Source: Stutzerimonas kunmingensis (GTDB lineage Bacteria > Pseudomonadota > Gammaproteobacteria > Pseudomonadales > Pseudomonadaceae). Taken from it: a stretch of DNA of 64,000 nucleotides. The stretch lies in NCBI RefSeq assembly GCF_002929225.1, contig NZ_PISM01000020.1:62001-126000 (forward strand). The letters run 5' to 3'. Every line of letters begins with the position of its first letter. Position 1 is the first letter of the stretch. Shown in pieces: positions 26,846 to 34,013 of this stretch. The notes beneath the pieces were generated by a model. It ran no database searches. It saw only the letters and a program-made list of their open reading frames with translations, and was not told the DNA's origin. The position numbers and the translations under genes are program-made.

Positions 26846-27679
26846 TCAGAGCAACGACATCTGCGAACCCGGCACGGCAAAACGGCTGCAATCCAGGCCG
26901 TAGTTCTGATCCCGTCGATTGAAGCCCAGGCGCTTGCACGCCAGCTGAAAGCGTTGCGCCAGCAGCTGGGCGAATTGGCCTTCACCGCGCATGCGGCTGC
27001 CGAAGCGGCTGTCGTAATCCTTGCCGCCGCGCGACTGGCGCACCAGGCTCATGACATGGGCAGCGCGCTGCGGAAAATGCTCCTGCAGCCATTCATCGAA
27101 CAGCGTCGCCACTTCGTGGGGCAGGCGCAGCAGCACATAGCCGGCCGAGCGCGCACCGGCCTCGCGGGCGGCTTCGAGCAAGCGCTCAAGCTCCATGTCG
27201 TTGATCATAGGAATCATCGGCGCGCACATCACGCTGACCGGCACGCCAGCCTCATGCAGGGTGCGCAACACCCGCAGCCGCGCCGAGGGCGAGGCTGCGC
27301 GCGGCTCCATGATGCGTTTCAGTTCGTCGTCCAGCGTGGTCAGGCTGACGGAGACGCTGACCAGCTGCTGCTCGGCCAACGGCACCAGCAGATCGAGATC
27401 GCGCAGCACCAGCGAACCCTTGGTAATGATGTGCACCGGGTGCTTGAAGCGCAGCAGGATCTCCAGCGCCTGGCGCGTCAGACACTGCTCGCGCTCAAGC
27501 GGCTGATAGGCATCGGTGTTCACCCCCAGTGCGATCGGTTGCGGCACGTAGCCCGGCTTGGAGAGTTCCTGTTCGAGGCGCTCGGCGAGGTTGGTCTTGG
27601 CGATCAGCCGCGTCTCGAAGTCGATGCCCGGCGACAGGTCCCAATAGGCATGACTGGGCCGCGCGAAGCAGTAGATGCA
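26846..27679 (-). pseudogene. C-terminal part of radical SAM protein (PA0069 type), split by the mobile element
   Basis: From the left junction the frame reads CIYCFARPSHAYWDLSPGIDFETRL, then continues as an SplB-like (COG1533) radical SAM protein to the stop at 26846. Blocks such as GVNTDAYQPLEREQCLTR, IITKGSL and MEPRAASPSARL are typical. The first of the three iron-sulfur cysteines lies in the other half at 32331-32560. The halves join in frame to 355 codons (354 residues). Upstream of the junction on this strand a TAG occurs three codons inside the element, so this half has no native start. As it stands the gene should be inactive; excision would restore it. Confidence 0.9.
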
Positions 27680-27703
27680 GACGTGCTATGTTAAAGGTTC
27701 CAC
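27664..27703 (+). other. attL of the element
   Basis: Host sequence GCAGTAGATG precedes CA (27678-27679), the deduced crossover dinucleotide. The element arm then runs GACGTG... to AGGTTCCAC (27695-27703). The arm motif starts 16.5 bp from the centre of CA, the same distance as its inverted counterpart AGGTGCCAC at the right end. The serine recombinase ATG is 44 bp from the junction. Confidence 0.75.
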
Positions 27704-27723
27704 AGCCTTGATCTGTTCAAAAA

Positions 27724-29295
27724 ATGACCAAAAAGTGCTTTCCATACGTTCGTTTCTCATCTACTCGACAAGAAGATGGAAGCACCAGAGAGCGCCAAAA
27801 CGCCCTTATAGACGCTTTCGTTGCTAAACACGGTCTGACGGTAGACAGAGCATTGGAAGACGCAGGAACGTCTGCGTTTCGTGGTCTTAATGCATCTGCT
27901 GATGGTGTGCTTGGCGGTTTTTTGAAACAAGTCAGGGAAGGTGAAATTGAGAAAGGTTCTTATTTGCTGATTGAGAACTTTGATCGACTTTCACGGGATA
28001 AAATTGTTCGTAGTAATCAAATATTCACCGATATTCTAAATGCCGGAATAAAAATAGTTATCCTTGATAGAGACAAAATCTTCGATATTAACAATCTTGA
28101 TATTGGAGATTGGATAACTGCACTTATTGAGTTTGAGAGAGCAAACAAAGAAAGTGAAAGGAAAAGTGATTTTTCAACAAAGGCTTGGAATATCAACCGC
28201 AGTAAAATGCGAAGCGGTGAAATAGTAACCAAGAAGGTTCCAAAATGGTTAAAGGTTGAAGATAACCAATTTATCGTTGATTTAGAGCAAGTTAATAGGA
28301 TAGAGCAACTATTCAAGTTATCGCTTAAATACGGCCTATTAGAAGCAACAAAACAATACAATCAACTATATGTTGATAAGCTGGCACCGCATCAAGTTCA
28401 ATACATATTAGGTAATCGGAAGTTGATTGGTGAACACCAACCCAAGAAATTGCATTGGGAGGATGGCGGTAAAAGAAGATTGAAAGATGAAGGATTGGCG
28501 ATTCCAAATTATTATCCAGTAGTTATAGAACCAACTCTATTCTTTAAGGTTCAACAAATAATAAACGACAGGAAGCCGTTCACCGGGAACTACAATAAGC
28601 AGCAATACAACATATTTAGAGGCTTAATTTACTGCCGTTGGTGCGGTGGTACTATCCGCTATATGAACAAGGGCGAAAGGGACTATTTCATATGCACTAA
28701 TTCAATGGGGCATAAATGTCTAGTTCCAGGCCAACAGTCTATTAGAGGAAAAAAATTATTTTCTTTGTTCTTTCAATTCACATATAGATTGAACATTCAA
28801 TCATTGATTGAAGAAAATAAAGACTACTCAAACATAAAGAATGAAATGTTAGCGATTGAAAACGAGAAGAATAAACTTCAATCCAGTATTGATGGTTTTA
28901 AATCCAGATTAAAGAAAATGGTTATTGATAACCAATCCATTCCTAATTCCCTATATGAAGTATTACAAGAACTTGAAAATGATTTCAGTGCTTTAAATGA
29001 ATCTTCAAAGTTATTAGAAGAGAATTATAACCAAGCAACCCAATCTTATAATGCTCTGCTTGAAGTTGAACACATAGATATTGAATCCATTATTTATGAC
29101 AGGTCAGAAGAAGCCATTGAGAAAAGAGTTGCGTATAACTTAACATTGAAATCAATTTTTAAAGGCATAGCCATAGATTGGTTGGCCAATATGCTTGTGC
29201 TTGAATTTAAAGATGGCACAGTGAGATATTTAGCCGAAGGCCAAAGAGTTCCAACAGATATTCCAACCGATATTGATTTACCAGATTTGGAATAG
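27724..29295 (+). CDS. Large serine recombinase (integrase of the element)
   Basis: 523 residues. The resolvase domain (about 5-150) opens YVRFSSTRQEDGSTRERQ with catalytic Ser12 and has ENFDRLSRD (Arg88, Arg91). A recombinase domain (about 165-290) includes KVPKWLKVEDNQFI and RKLIGEHQPK. The zinc ribbon uses C304, C307, C324 and C332. A coiled coil follows (about 350-460), as in large serine integrases, which use it to control direction. Base use is far more AT-rich than the host genes. It lies 44 bp from attL, and no strong ribosome site is visible before ATG 27724. It should integrate and, perhaps with a helper, excise the element. Confidence 0.93.
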   Translation: MTKKCFPYVRFSSTRQEDGSTRERQNALIDAFVAKHGLTVDRALEDAGTSAFRGLNASADGVLGGFLKQVREGEIEKGSYLLIENFDRLSRDKIVRSNQIFTDILNAGIKIVILDRDKIFDINNLDIGDWITALIEFERANKESERKSDFSTKAWNINRSKMRSGEIVTKKVPKWLKVEDNQFIVDLEQVNRIEQLFKLSLKYGLLEATKQYNQLYVDKLAPHQVQYILGNRKLIGEHQPKKLHWEDGGKRRLKDEGLAIPNYYPVVIEPTLFFKVQQIINDRKPFTGNYNKQQYNIFRGLIYCRWCGGTIRYMNKGERDYFICTNSMGHKCLVPGQQSIRGKKLFSLFFQFTYRLNIQSLIEENKDYSNIKNEMLAIENEKNKLQSSIDGFKSRLKKMVIDNQSIPNSLYEVLQELENDFSALNESSKLLEENYNQATQSYNALLEVEHIDIESIIYDRSEEAIEKRVAYNLTLKSIFKGIAIDWLANMLVLEFKDGTVRYLAEGQRVPTDIPTDIDLPDLE

Positions 29296-29317
29296 TTTGA
29301 TATACATTTGGTTGAAT

Positions 29318-29348
29318 AATTAGCCTGCTAATTAAGTCGGCTTTTTTA
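29318..29348 (+). terminator. Possible terminator after the recombinase
   Basis: AGCC (29322-29325) and GGCT (29339-29342), extended by imperfect pairs, are followed by a run of Ts (29341-29347). Weak stem, good T tract, 25 bp past the recombinase stop. Confidence 0.4.
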
Positions 29349-29412
29349 TGCCCTCTTGAAAACATTATAATATATGTTAACTTGTAATTAACTAAAACTT
29401 TAAGTTTTATCA

Positions 29413-29477
29413 ACCAGTTGTTTAACTCCCCACACTTTGCTACGCAAAGACGCTACGCTTGAGGGAAGTTAACTGGT
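29413..29477 (+). other. Candidate origin of transfer (oriT) upstream of the relaxase gene
   Basis: Nested inverted repeats: outer ACCAGTT (29413-29419) with AACTGGT (29471-29477), inner CTTTGC (29435-29440) with GCAAAG (29444-29449) around TAC. The heptamer GCTACGC is repeated directly at 29439-29445 and 29452-29458. An ACTTT...AAAG hairpin followed by a short unpaired stretch recalls the layout of MobV-type oriTs, where nicking occurs just beyond the stem. It lies 54-118 bp before the relaxase-like start, the usual place. Inferred from arrangement only. Confidence 0.5.
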
Positions 29478-29530
29478 CCCTAGCCGGGAAGGCAGAAGCA
29501 AAGCAGAACTAACAATCAACAAGAGGGCTT

Positions 29531-31303
29531 ATGAATGAATTAAAAAATACTACTATGATTTGGAAACGTATGAACTACTCAGGTCAGCAGACCAGAGTAA
29601 ATAAAACTGCTGGACTTGCTCAATTAAGAAGTTCACTTTCTCACAGTTTAAGAACTATCAAGAAAGGAGAGCTCGAATTCAATGAGCAGTTATCTAAACA
29701 CAATAGAATGGTCTATCAAGGTAAAATTATTGCCCTTGATAGTTTATCTATTGATGAAAGGAAGGCCATCGTAAATGATATAGTTAGTTCTGTTTCTGCT
29801 GATGTAAATGCACACCAAGACATAACTAAGTTTAAAAATGACCGGTCCAAATATGCCAGCAAATTAAAGACACTGGCGAAAAAGGATAATGAACCAGAAG
29901 AGTTAAAAATCCTTATTCAGTCGGTGTTAAACGATAGCGGTGCGATTGACTTGGCTATCGTAGATAGACTTGATGAAATGAGTTTAAAACGTGTTAATGA
30001 TAAGAAATCAGCATTAACTAATTACATTGAACTACATAACAAGATAGTCAATTCTGCTGATGATTTAGCCCATAAGAAGAAGACAGTTATCCAAGAGTCA
30101 TTCTTTAAGTTTCCATCTCGCAATAAAATAAATGAAGTTGAACCCAAGCACTACCTTCAAATAATACATTCGTTCCATCGTCAATATTTGCCTGATTATG
30201 AAATCAAGGCGTGTGTCTTTCACGGTGATGAAGTATTAAGTAAGGACGAAATGAAAAATGGCGTCCATCCTCATATTTTTATCAGCGGGAAAAATAGTAA
30301 GACTGGCCAATATGATTTGGTTAATGCTCAGTTAGAAGTTGTTAATCAGCATCTAAGAAACACTAATAGACCAGAGTTAAAAAATAATTCTTTTCAGTCT
30401 GCTCAGAAGATTGGGGAAGCATATCAAGAGCTTGTTTATCAATTCGTAAACAAGAAACTAAAAGAATACGGTTATTCAATAGAGGCCGCAGTTAGCGAAA
30501 AGACCATTGAGCATAAGCAAAAGATTGAGAACATAAGAAAGGAACAGAACCAATCAAAAATATACAGAAGCTATAACTTGCTTAATCATACGCTTGATGA
30601 GATTACCAAGGCGAAAATAGAAAAAGAGAAACTTGAATATGCCAATAAGAGGAAAGCGGAAGAACTGAAAGCAGAAATAAGAAGTTTCGAATGTATGATG
30701 GCAAAGATAGAAGATGGAGACTGCAAATTAAAACAGATTAACCTAGATATTTTTAATGGAGAGAAAATACTACGCAACACGAAATTAGCGACGAAAAAAC
30801 AAGAAGGAGTAAGCCAGGAGTTGGTTAAGAGGATTAACCATTTAACAGCGGAACAAACAAACCTTTTGAACTTAATTGCTAATGAAAATAAAACGCTTTC
30901 CAAATTAAGGGAGGAAGTTAAGGCTAAGGAAATAGAACTCAGCAAGCAATTGGATAAACAAGAAAACCTTGAAAAAACCAACAAGTCGTTACTAAAAGAA
31001 ATTCAAGAGAACGAAGATAAGAAGCAAAAGATTGAAAACTATGACTTAAAACTAAACTTACTTGCTTTCAATATTCAAGAGCGAAGAAAAATAGAAGACA
31101 GTCTAAAAGAGTTTGATAAGGCAAATTATGAACTATTGAAGGAAATGAATCCGAAGGAACGAATTGAGTTTTTGGCAGGTCAGCAAGAACGATTTAAAAG
31201 AGAGTCAATTGACAAAGTAGTAAATACAAACCTAAGCGCCAGTCAGAAAGTTGGACTATTCTTTAATGATGTAAAGCGAAGAATAATTAAACCCGGCTCA
31301 TAA
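29531..31303 (+). CDS. Divergent MobV-like relaxase with long coiled-coil tail
   Basis: 590 residues, AT-rich, ATG 29531 with AAGAGGG just upstream. The N-terminus has NKTAGLAQLRSSLSHSLRT (K25-T-A-G-L, H38..R41), which recalls MobV motif I. A HxDE...HPH pattern (H231, D233, E234, then H246-P-H248) recalls the metal-binding motif HxDExxPHxH. Here the spacing is about 10 residues longer and the last His position is Phe250. Residues from about 320 to 560 are almost entirely coiled coil (Lys/Glu/Gln-rich). A nicking role in mobilisation is inferred from these motifs, the oriT-like repeats upstream and the element context. Another DNA-processing role is possible. Confidence 0.6.
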   Translation: MNELKNTTMIWKRMNYSGQQTRVNKTAGLAQLRSSLSHSLRTIKKGELEFNEQLSKHNRMVYQGKIIALDSLSIDERKAIVNDIVSSVSADVNAHQDITKFKNDRSKYASKLKTLAKKDNEPEELKILIQSVLNDSGAIDLAIVDRLDEMSLKRVNDKKSALTNYIELHNKIVNSADDLAHKKKTVIQESFFKFPSRNKINEVEPKHYLQIIHSFHRQYLPDYEIKACVFHGDEVLSKDEMKNGVHPHIFISGKNSKTGQYDLVNAQLEVVNQHLRNTNRPELKNNSFQSAQKIGEAYQELVYQFVNKKLKEYGYSIEAAVSEKTIEHKQKIENIRKEQNQSKIYRSYNLLNHTLDEITKAKIEKEKLEYANKRKAEELKAEIRSFECMMAKIEDGDCKLKQINLDIFNGEKILRNTKLATKKQEGVSQELVKRINHLTAEQTNLLNLIANENKTLSKLREEVKAKEIELSKQLDKQENLEKTNKSLLKEIQENEDKKQKIENYDLKLNLLAFNIQERRKIEDSLKEFDKANYELLKEMNPKERIEFLAGQQERFKRESIDKVVNTNLSASQKVGLFFNDVKRRIIKPGS

Positions 31304-31332
31304 TTTGACTTATTTTAAACTTATAGTATATT

Positions 31333-31372
31333 AAAAAGAGGTGAAGCCCTAATACTTTCATATTAAGGCTTC
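31333..31372 (-). terminator. Minus-strand terminator-like hairpin
   Basis: GAAGCC-c-TAATA (31343-31354) pairs with TATTA-a-GGCTTC (31361-31372) around a 6-nt loop. On the minus strand the internal c/a pair becomes a G-U wobble and the stem is followed by ACCTCTTTTT, so it reads as a terminator for transcripts coming from the right (unknown gene at 31868-32224). On the plus strand there is no T tract. Confidence 0.6.
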
Positions 31373-31840
31373 GGGTTGAATACTGATGTCGGCAGGATTC
31401 AACATATTTTAGTTATATCATGTTCTAATAACTTGTCAAATATCAAACCTGCCGAAATATCCATATCCTAATAATAAATTTCAGTGTTTAACTCTCTTGC
31501 AATGTAGGAAATTCAAGCGATTGTTTCGTTGCATAGAGCCAAGTAAGCACCCTACTTTTAATTTATTATCAGTAGGTAAAACGGGGATACTGGGAAAGCT
31601 TACAACCTACCAGCCATATGTTTAAGCGACATATGTTGAACAGGGTCCAGTTAAGGCGTTGATATTGCCGATATAGTGTTCAAAGTTTAAACTGAGTATC
31701 ACAGATTTAAACCCCAAGCTATTCAAAGCTTAGGTAAGGCTTCACTGATTTAACTATTTAAGTCAGGAAGACCAGCTTTGCCCAAGCTTTTAGACTGGAA
31801 GGATAAAAGCGAAGGGCAAGGCTGGAATTAGGTTTTTATA
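31341..31840 (+). ncRNA. Candidate large structured RNA (or folded single-strand origin)
   Basis: No open frame, but consecutive helices. H-type pseudoknot: GTTGAAT 31375-31381 with ATTCAAC 31397-31403, and TCGGCAGG 31389-31396 with CCTGCCGA 31448-31455. Then AGCGA/TCGTT (31516-31530), GTAGGT 31572-31577 with ACCTAC 31605-31610, CATATG 31615-31620 with 31630-31635, TTGAACA 31636-31642 with TGTTCAA 31677-31683, GTTTAAA 31685-31691 with TTTAAAC 31706-31712, AAGCT/AGCTT (31716-31731), a 9-bp stem at 31745-31766, and a long arm CCAGCTTTGCCC 31772-31783 with GGGCAAGGCTGG 31814-31825 enclosing GCTTTTA/TAAAAGC. T-G pairs in three stems are wobbles only if the plus strand is folded. GGTTTTTA follows the last arm. 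The class is unknown to me. Confidence 0.6.
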
Positions 31841-31867
31841 TTTAATATATATATACGTGCATGTGAG

Positions 31868-32224
31868 TTAAATACCAGCTATTTCCCTAGCATCCCTTAT
31901 AGCGCCGGCAAATTTTTGCCACCGTTGATCTGATATTAGACCCTTATTAACACCAAATTCGGCAATATCAACAATCCTCGGCAGTAATGCAGAGGCTTCT
32001 GCTCCATAACCGTTCTTACATAGACCAGAAAAATAAAGCGTTGCAATATACATTGCTGCTTCGTCTTCAGACATCTGAGAATTCCAAGCGATGTCAATTA
32101 ACTCCAAATATGCCATTATCGCAGGAAAGTGCGGGTTTCCTTTGGTGCGTATGGAATATTCGTTGTTAAGCTTAATATCGACTTGGCCGTTGTATTTTTT
32201 CCGATTCTTGAATAGCCCAAACAT
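31868..32224 (-). CDS. Unknown protein of the mobile element (118 residues)
   Basis: Started at ATG 32224, with GGGAGCGG 3-10 nt upstream; another ATG lies 24 bp earlier. The peptide begins MFGLFKNRKKYNGQVDIKLN and continues with a mostly helical part containing AIMAYLELIDIAWNSQMSEDEAAMYIATLYFSGL and a C-terminal KGLISDQRWQKFAGAIRDAREIAGI. It has no membrane segment, no Cys pair and no motif I can name. It is the only element gene on the minus strand, in line with the disrupted host gene whose SOS-type promoter lies about 350 bp upstream. Accessory, defence or regulatory roles are all open. Confidence 0.65.
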   Translation of the reverse strand: MFGLFKNRKKYNGQVDIKLNNEYSIRTKGNPHFPAIMAYLELIDIAWNSQMSEDEAAMYIATLYFSGLCKNGYGAEASALLPRIVDIAEFGVNKGLISDQRWQKFAGAIRDAREIAGI

Positions 32225-32303
32225 AACCGCTCCCTGATATGGTGGCATAACGACACAATATTAGCCGTATGGGCAGCACACAGCAAAAAGAAAAAGACTT
32301 TCG

Positions 32304-32340
32304 GTGGCACCTATCGCAGGACACATCCAGCCATGTTCGC
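32304..32340 (+). other. attR of the element
   Basis: GTGGCACCT (32304-32312), the inverse complement of AGGTGCCAC, lies 16.5 bp from the centre of CA (32328-32329). Host sequence CCATGTTCGC resumes after CAG. Compared base by base with the left arm, 16 of 24 positions outward from the crossover agree. Confidence 0.75.
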
Positions 32341-32560
32341 AGCCTCGATAGGGATTGACCGAGCGATCGAAACCCACGTCAGGCGACTGGTTACGGGTCA
32401 GTACGCTCTTGGCCGTCTCCAGGCGCACTTCGGTGGCGCGGGTCGGCGGCACGTCCTGTTCCCAGCCGTCGTCGTACGCCTCGCTGCGTGTCGGGGCGAA
32501 ACGGTTGTCCGGGTTGATCGCAGTGCCGCGGCCGCGTGGTGTGGCATTTGGAAAGGGCAT
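32331..32560 (-). pseudogene. N-terminal part of the split radical SAM gene
   Basis: ATG 32560 begins MPFPNATPRGRGTAINPDNRF. The frame runs through SYDDGW-like and TRNQSPDVGFDRSVNPYRGCEHG, the first Cys of the CxxxCxxC site, and then enters the element at 32330. Translation there would add about 22 foreign residues and stop at 32261. The second and third cysteines lie across the element at 27670-27679. The upstream LexA-type box and promoter are intact, so the fragment is probably still transcribed, especially after DNA damage. Confidence 0.88.
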
Positions 32561-32577
32561 GGCAAGCTTTTCCGTTA

Positions 32578-32593
32578 CTGTTCAAATATACAG
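32578..32593 (-). promoter_or_regulatory. LexA (SOS) box upstream of the radical SAM gene
   Basis: On the minus strand the site reads CTGTATATTTGAACAG, an exact CTG-N10-CAG with the AT-rich core of the gammaproteobacterial LexA consensus. It ends 18 bp before ATG 32560, over or next to the likely -10 (TATATT inside the box). From memory, the P. aeruginosa homologue PA0069 belongs to the LexA regulon, which fits. Confidence 0.75.
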
Positions 32594-32850
32594 TAACCCG
32601 CCTTTTGACTACGCGCCAACGTAGCCGATCGGTGGCAACTGCTACCGCCCGTCGGGTGGTACGGGAACATTTGCCCCTGGCCTCGGACAAATGGGGCGGA
32701 TCGAGCAGCGCTGCTTTGCAGCACCTCGGAAGGAACCGGCCGCCGCGAACAAGGATGATCGACGCTTCTCAGCGCTCGATCCCGCAGTACTGGCATGCAC
32801 TCCCGTGCTTTCCAGCGTTCAAGCCAACGCCGTCAGTCTGGAGCAGACCC

Positions 32851-33921
32851 ATGCATCCCACCGGTTCCTTTCACACTCGGGAAAACAACTTCGATTTCCT
32901 GCGTTTCTTTGCCGCCGCTCTGGTGCTGTTCGCCCATAGCTATCCACTTGTAGGCCGCCGTGGTGATGAACCCCTGACGTTGCTGACCGGCTACGAAAAG
33001 GGCGGCTCGATCGCCGTCGGCATCTTCTTCGTCATGAGCGGCTATCTGATCACCTCGTCCTGGCTGGCCAGCAGCAGCCCGAAAAGCTTCCTGATCAAGC
33101 GGGCGCTGCGCATCTTTCCGGCGTTGATCGTCGCGGTATTGCTCTCGGTGTTTGTCATTGGGCCGCTGGTCACCCATCTGACCCTCGGCCAGTATCTCGC
33201 GGCCGACGGCACCTGGACCTACCTGCAGAACATCCTCTTGGTAACACGCTACGAGCTGCCCGGCGTATTCATCGGCAACGTCTACCCCGACGTGGTCAAT
33301 GGCTCGCTGTGGACGTTGCCGCTGGAAGTGTTGATGTACATCGGCGTGATGATTCTCGGGCTGACCGGTTTCCTCACGCGCCGGCTGATCTTCCTGCCGA
33401 TTGCCGTGCTCGCCGTCGGGCATTTCTGGCTGCTGGGCAAGCTGGGTATCGAGTCCTACTTCATCAAGAACATCTTCAAACTGGGGCTGCTGTACTACAG
33501 CGGCTCGGCACTGTTCCTCTATCGCGACGACATCCCCTGGCGCGGCTGGATCGCGGCGCTGTTGTTCGCCGCGCTGGTGGCAACCTTCCGTACCGACATC
33601 GGCCCGCTGGTTTACTTCATCGCACTGCCGTATCTGGTGCTCTATCTGGCCTACGCGCCGCTGCCGCTGATCTCGCGTTTCGGCAAGTACGGCGATTTCT
33701 CCTATGGCCTGTACATCTACGCCTTCCCGTTCCAGCAGCTGACCATCTACCTGTTCGGTCCGCAGGTCGGCGTGCTCGGCCTGACGCTGATCGCTTTCGT
33801 GCCGACGCTGATCCTCGCCGCACTGTCCTGGCACCTGATCGAAGCGCCGGCGATGAAGCTCAAGCGTCTGTTTGCTTCGCCACCGCAGCCGGGGCGAGCG
33901 ACGCCGAAGGTCGAAGGCTGA
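32851..33921 (+). CDS. Acyltransferase 3 family membrane protein (OafA/OatA-like)
   Basis: 356 residues from ATG 32851 (MHPTGSFHTRENNFDFLRFFAAALV). About ten membrane helices. The family motif RFFAAALVLFAHSYPL carries the essential His near residue 29, and IAVGIFFVMSGYLI and SGYLITSSWL follow. Such proteins move acetyl or other acyl groups onto surface sugars such as O-antigen, exopolysaccharide or peptidoglycan. No sugar cluster is adjacent, so the acceptor is unknown. There is no sign of transfer, and GC content matches the host. A strong terminator follows. Confidence 0.88.
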   Translation: MHPTGSFHTRENNFDFLRFFAAALVLFAHSYPLVGRRGDEPLTLLTGYEKGGSIAVGIFFVMSGYLITSSWLASSSPKSFLIKRALRIFPALIVAVLLSVFVIGPLVTHLTLGQYLAADGTWTYLQNILLVTRYELPGVFIGNVYPDVVNGSLWTLPLEVLMYIGVMILGLTGFLTRRLIFLPIAVLAVGHFWLLGKLGIESYFIKNIFKLGLLYYSGSALFLYRDDIPWRGWIAALLFAALVATFRTDIGPLVYFIALPYLVLYLAYAPLPLISRFGKYGDFSYGLYIYAFPFQQLTIYLFGPQVGVLGLTLIAFVPTLILAALSWHLIEAPAMKLKRLFASPPQPGRATPKVEG

Positions 33922-33941
33922 TTTGGACTGGTACAAAAAAG

Positions 33942-33970
33942 GAACCCGCCACTTGGCGGGTTCTTTGTTT
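33942..33970 (+). terminator. Rho-independent terminator after the acyltransferase
   Basis: GAACCCGCC (33942-33950), loop ACTT, GGCGGGTTC (33955-33963), then TTTGTTTT. Perfect 9-bp stem. Confidence 0.9.
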
Positions 33971-34013
33971 TAGAGGTTGGGCGCGCCGAGTCTTGGCCGC
34001 GAAGTGAAGTCTT

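Larger units (their letters stand above)
27680..32329. mobile_element. Integrative mobilizable element of about 4.65 kb in a radical SAM gene
   Basis: An AT-rich island in GC-rich DNA. Contents, left to right: serine recombinase, oriT-like region, MobV-like relaxase, about 500 nt of structured non-coding sequence, and a 118-residue unknown gene on the minus strand. Both ends share only CAG (27678-27680 and 32328-32330). Dropping the island with one CAG rebuilds the host frame ...YRGC EHG C IYC F... without a base lost or gained. There are no replication, conjugation-pore or obvious cargo genes, so it would need a helper conjugative system. Integration by serine recombinase plus relaxase fits the IME class. 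I do not recognise this element. Confidence 0.88.

Noticed and set aside
30586..30984. Minus-strand 132-codon frame inside the relaxase gene
   Set aside because: Antisense of the coiled-coil region; Ser/Leu/Phe-rich composition mirrors the Lys/Glu codons on the other strand.
31341..31840. Group II or group I intron remnant
   Set aside because: No domain V-like or P7-like sequence and no reverse transcriptase or homing endonuclease nearby; the hairpins are organised differently.
27680..32329. Prophage
   Set aside because: No capsid, portal, terminase, lysis or replication genes; a relaxase-like gene and small size fit a mobilizable element better.
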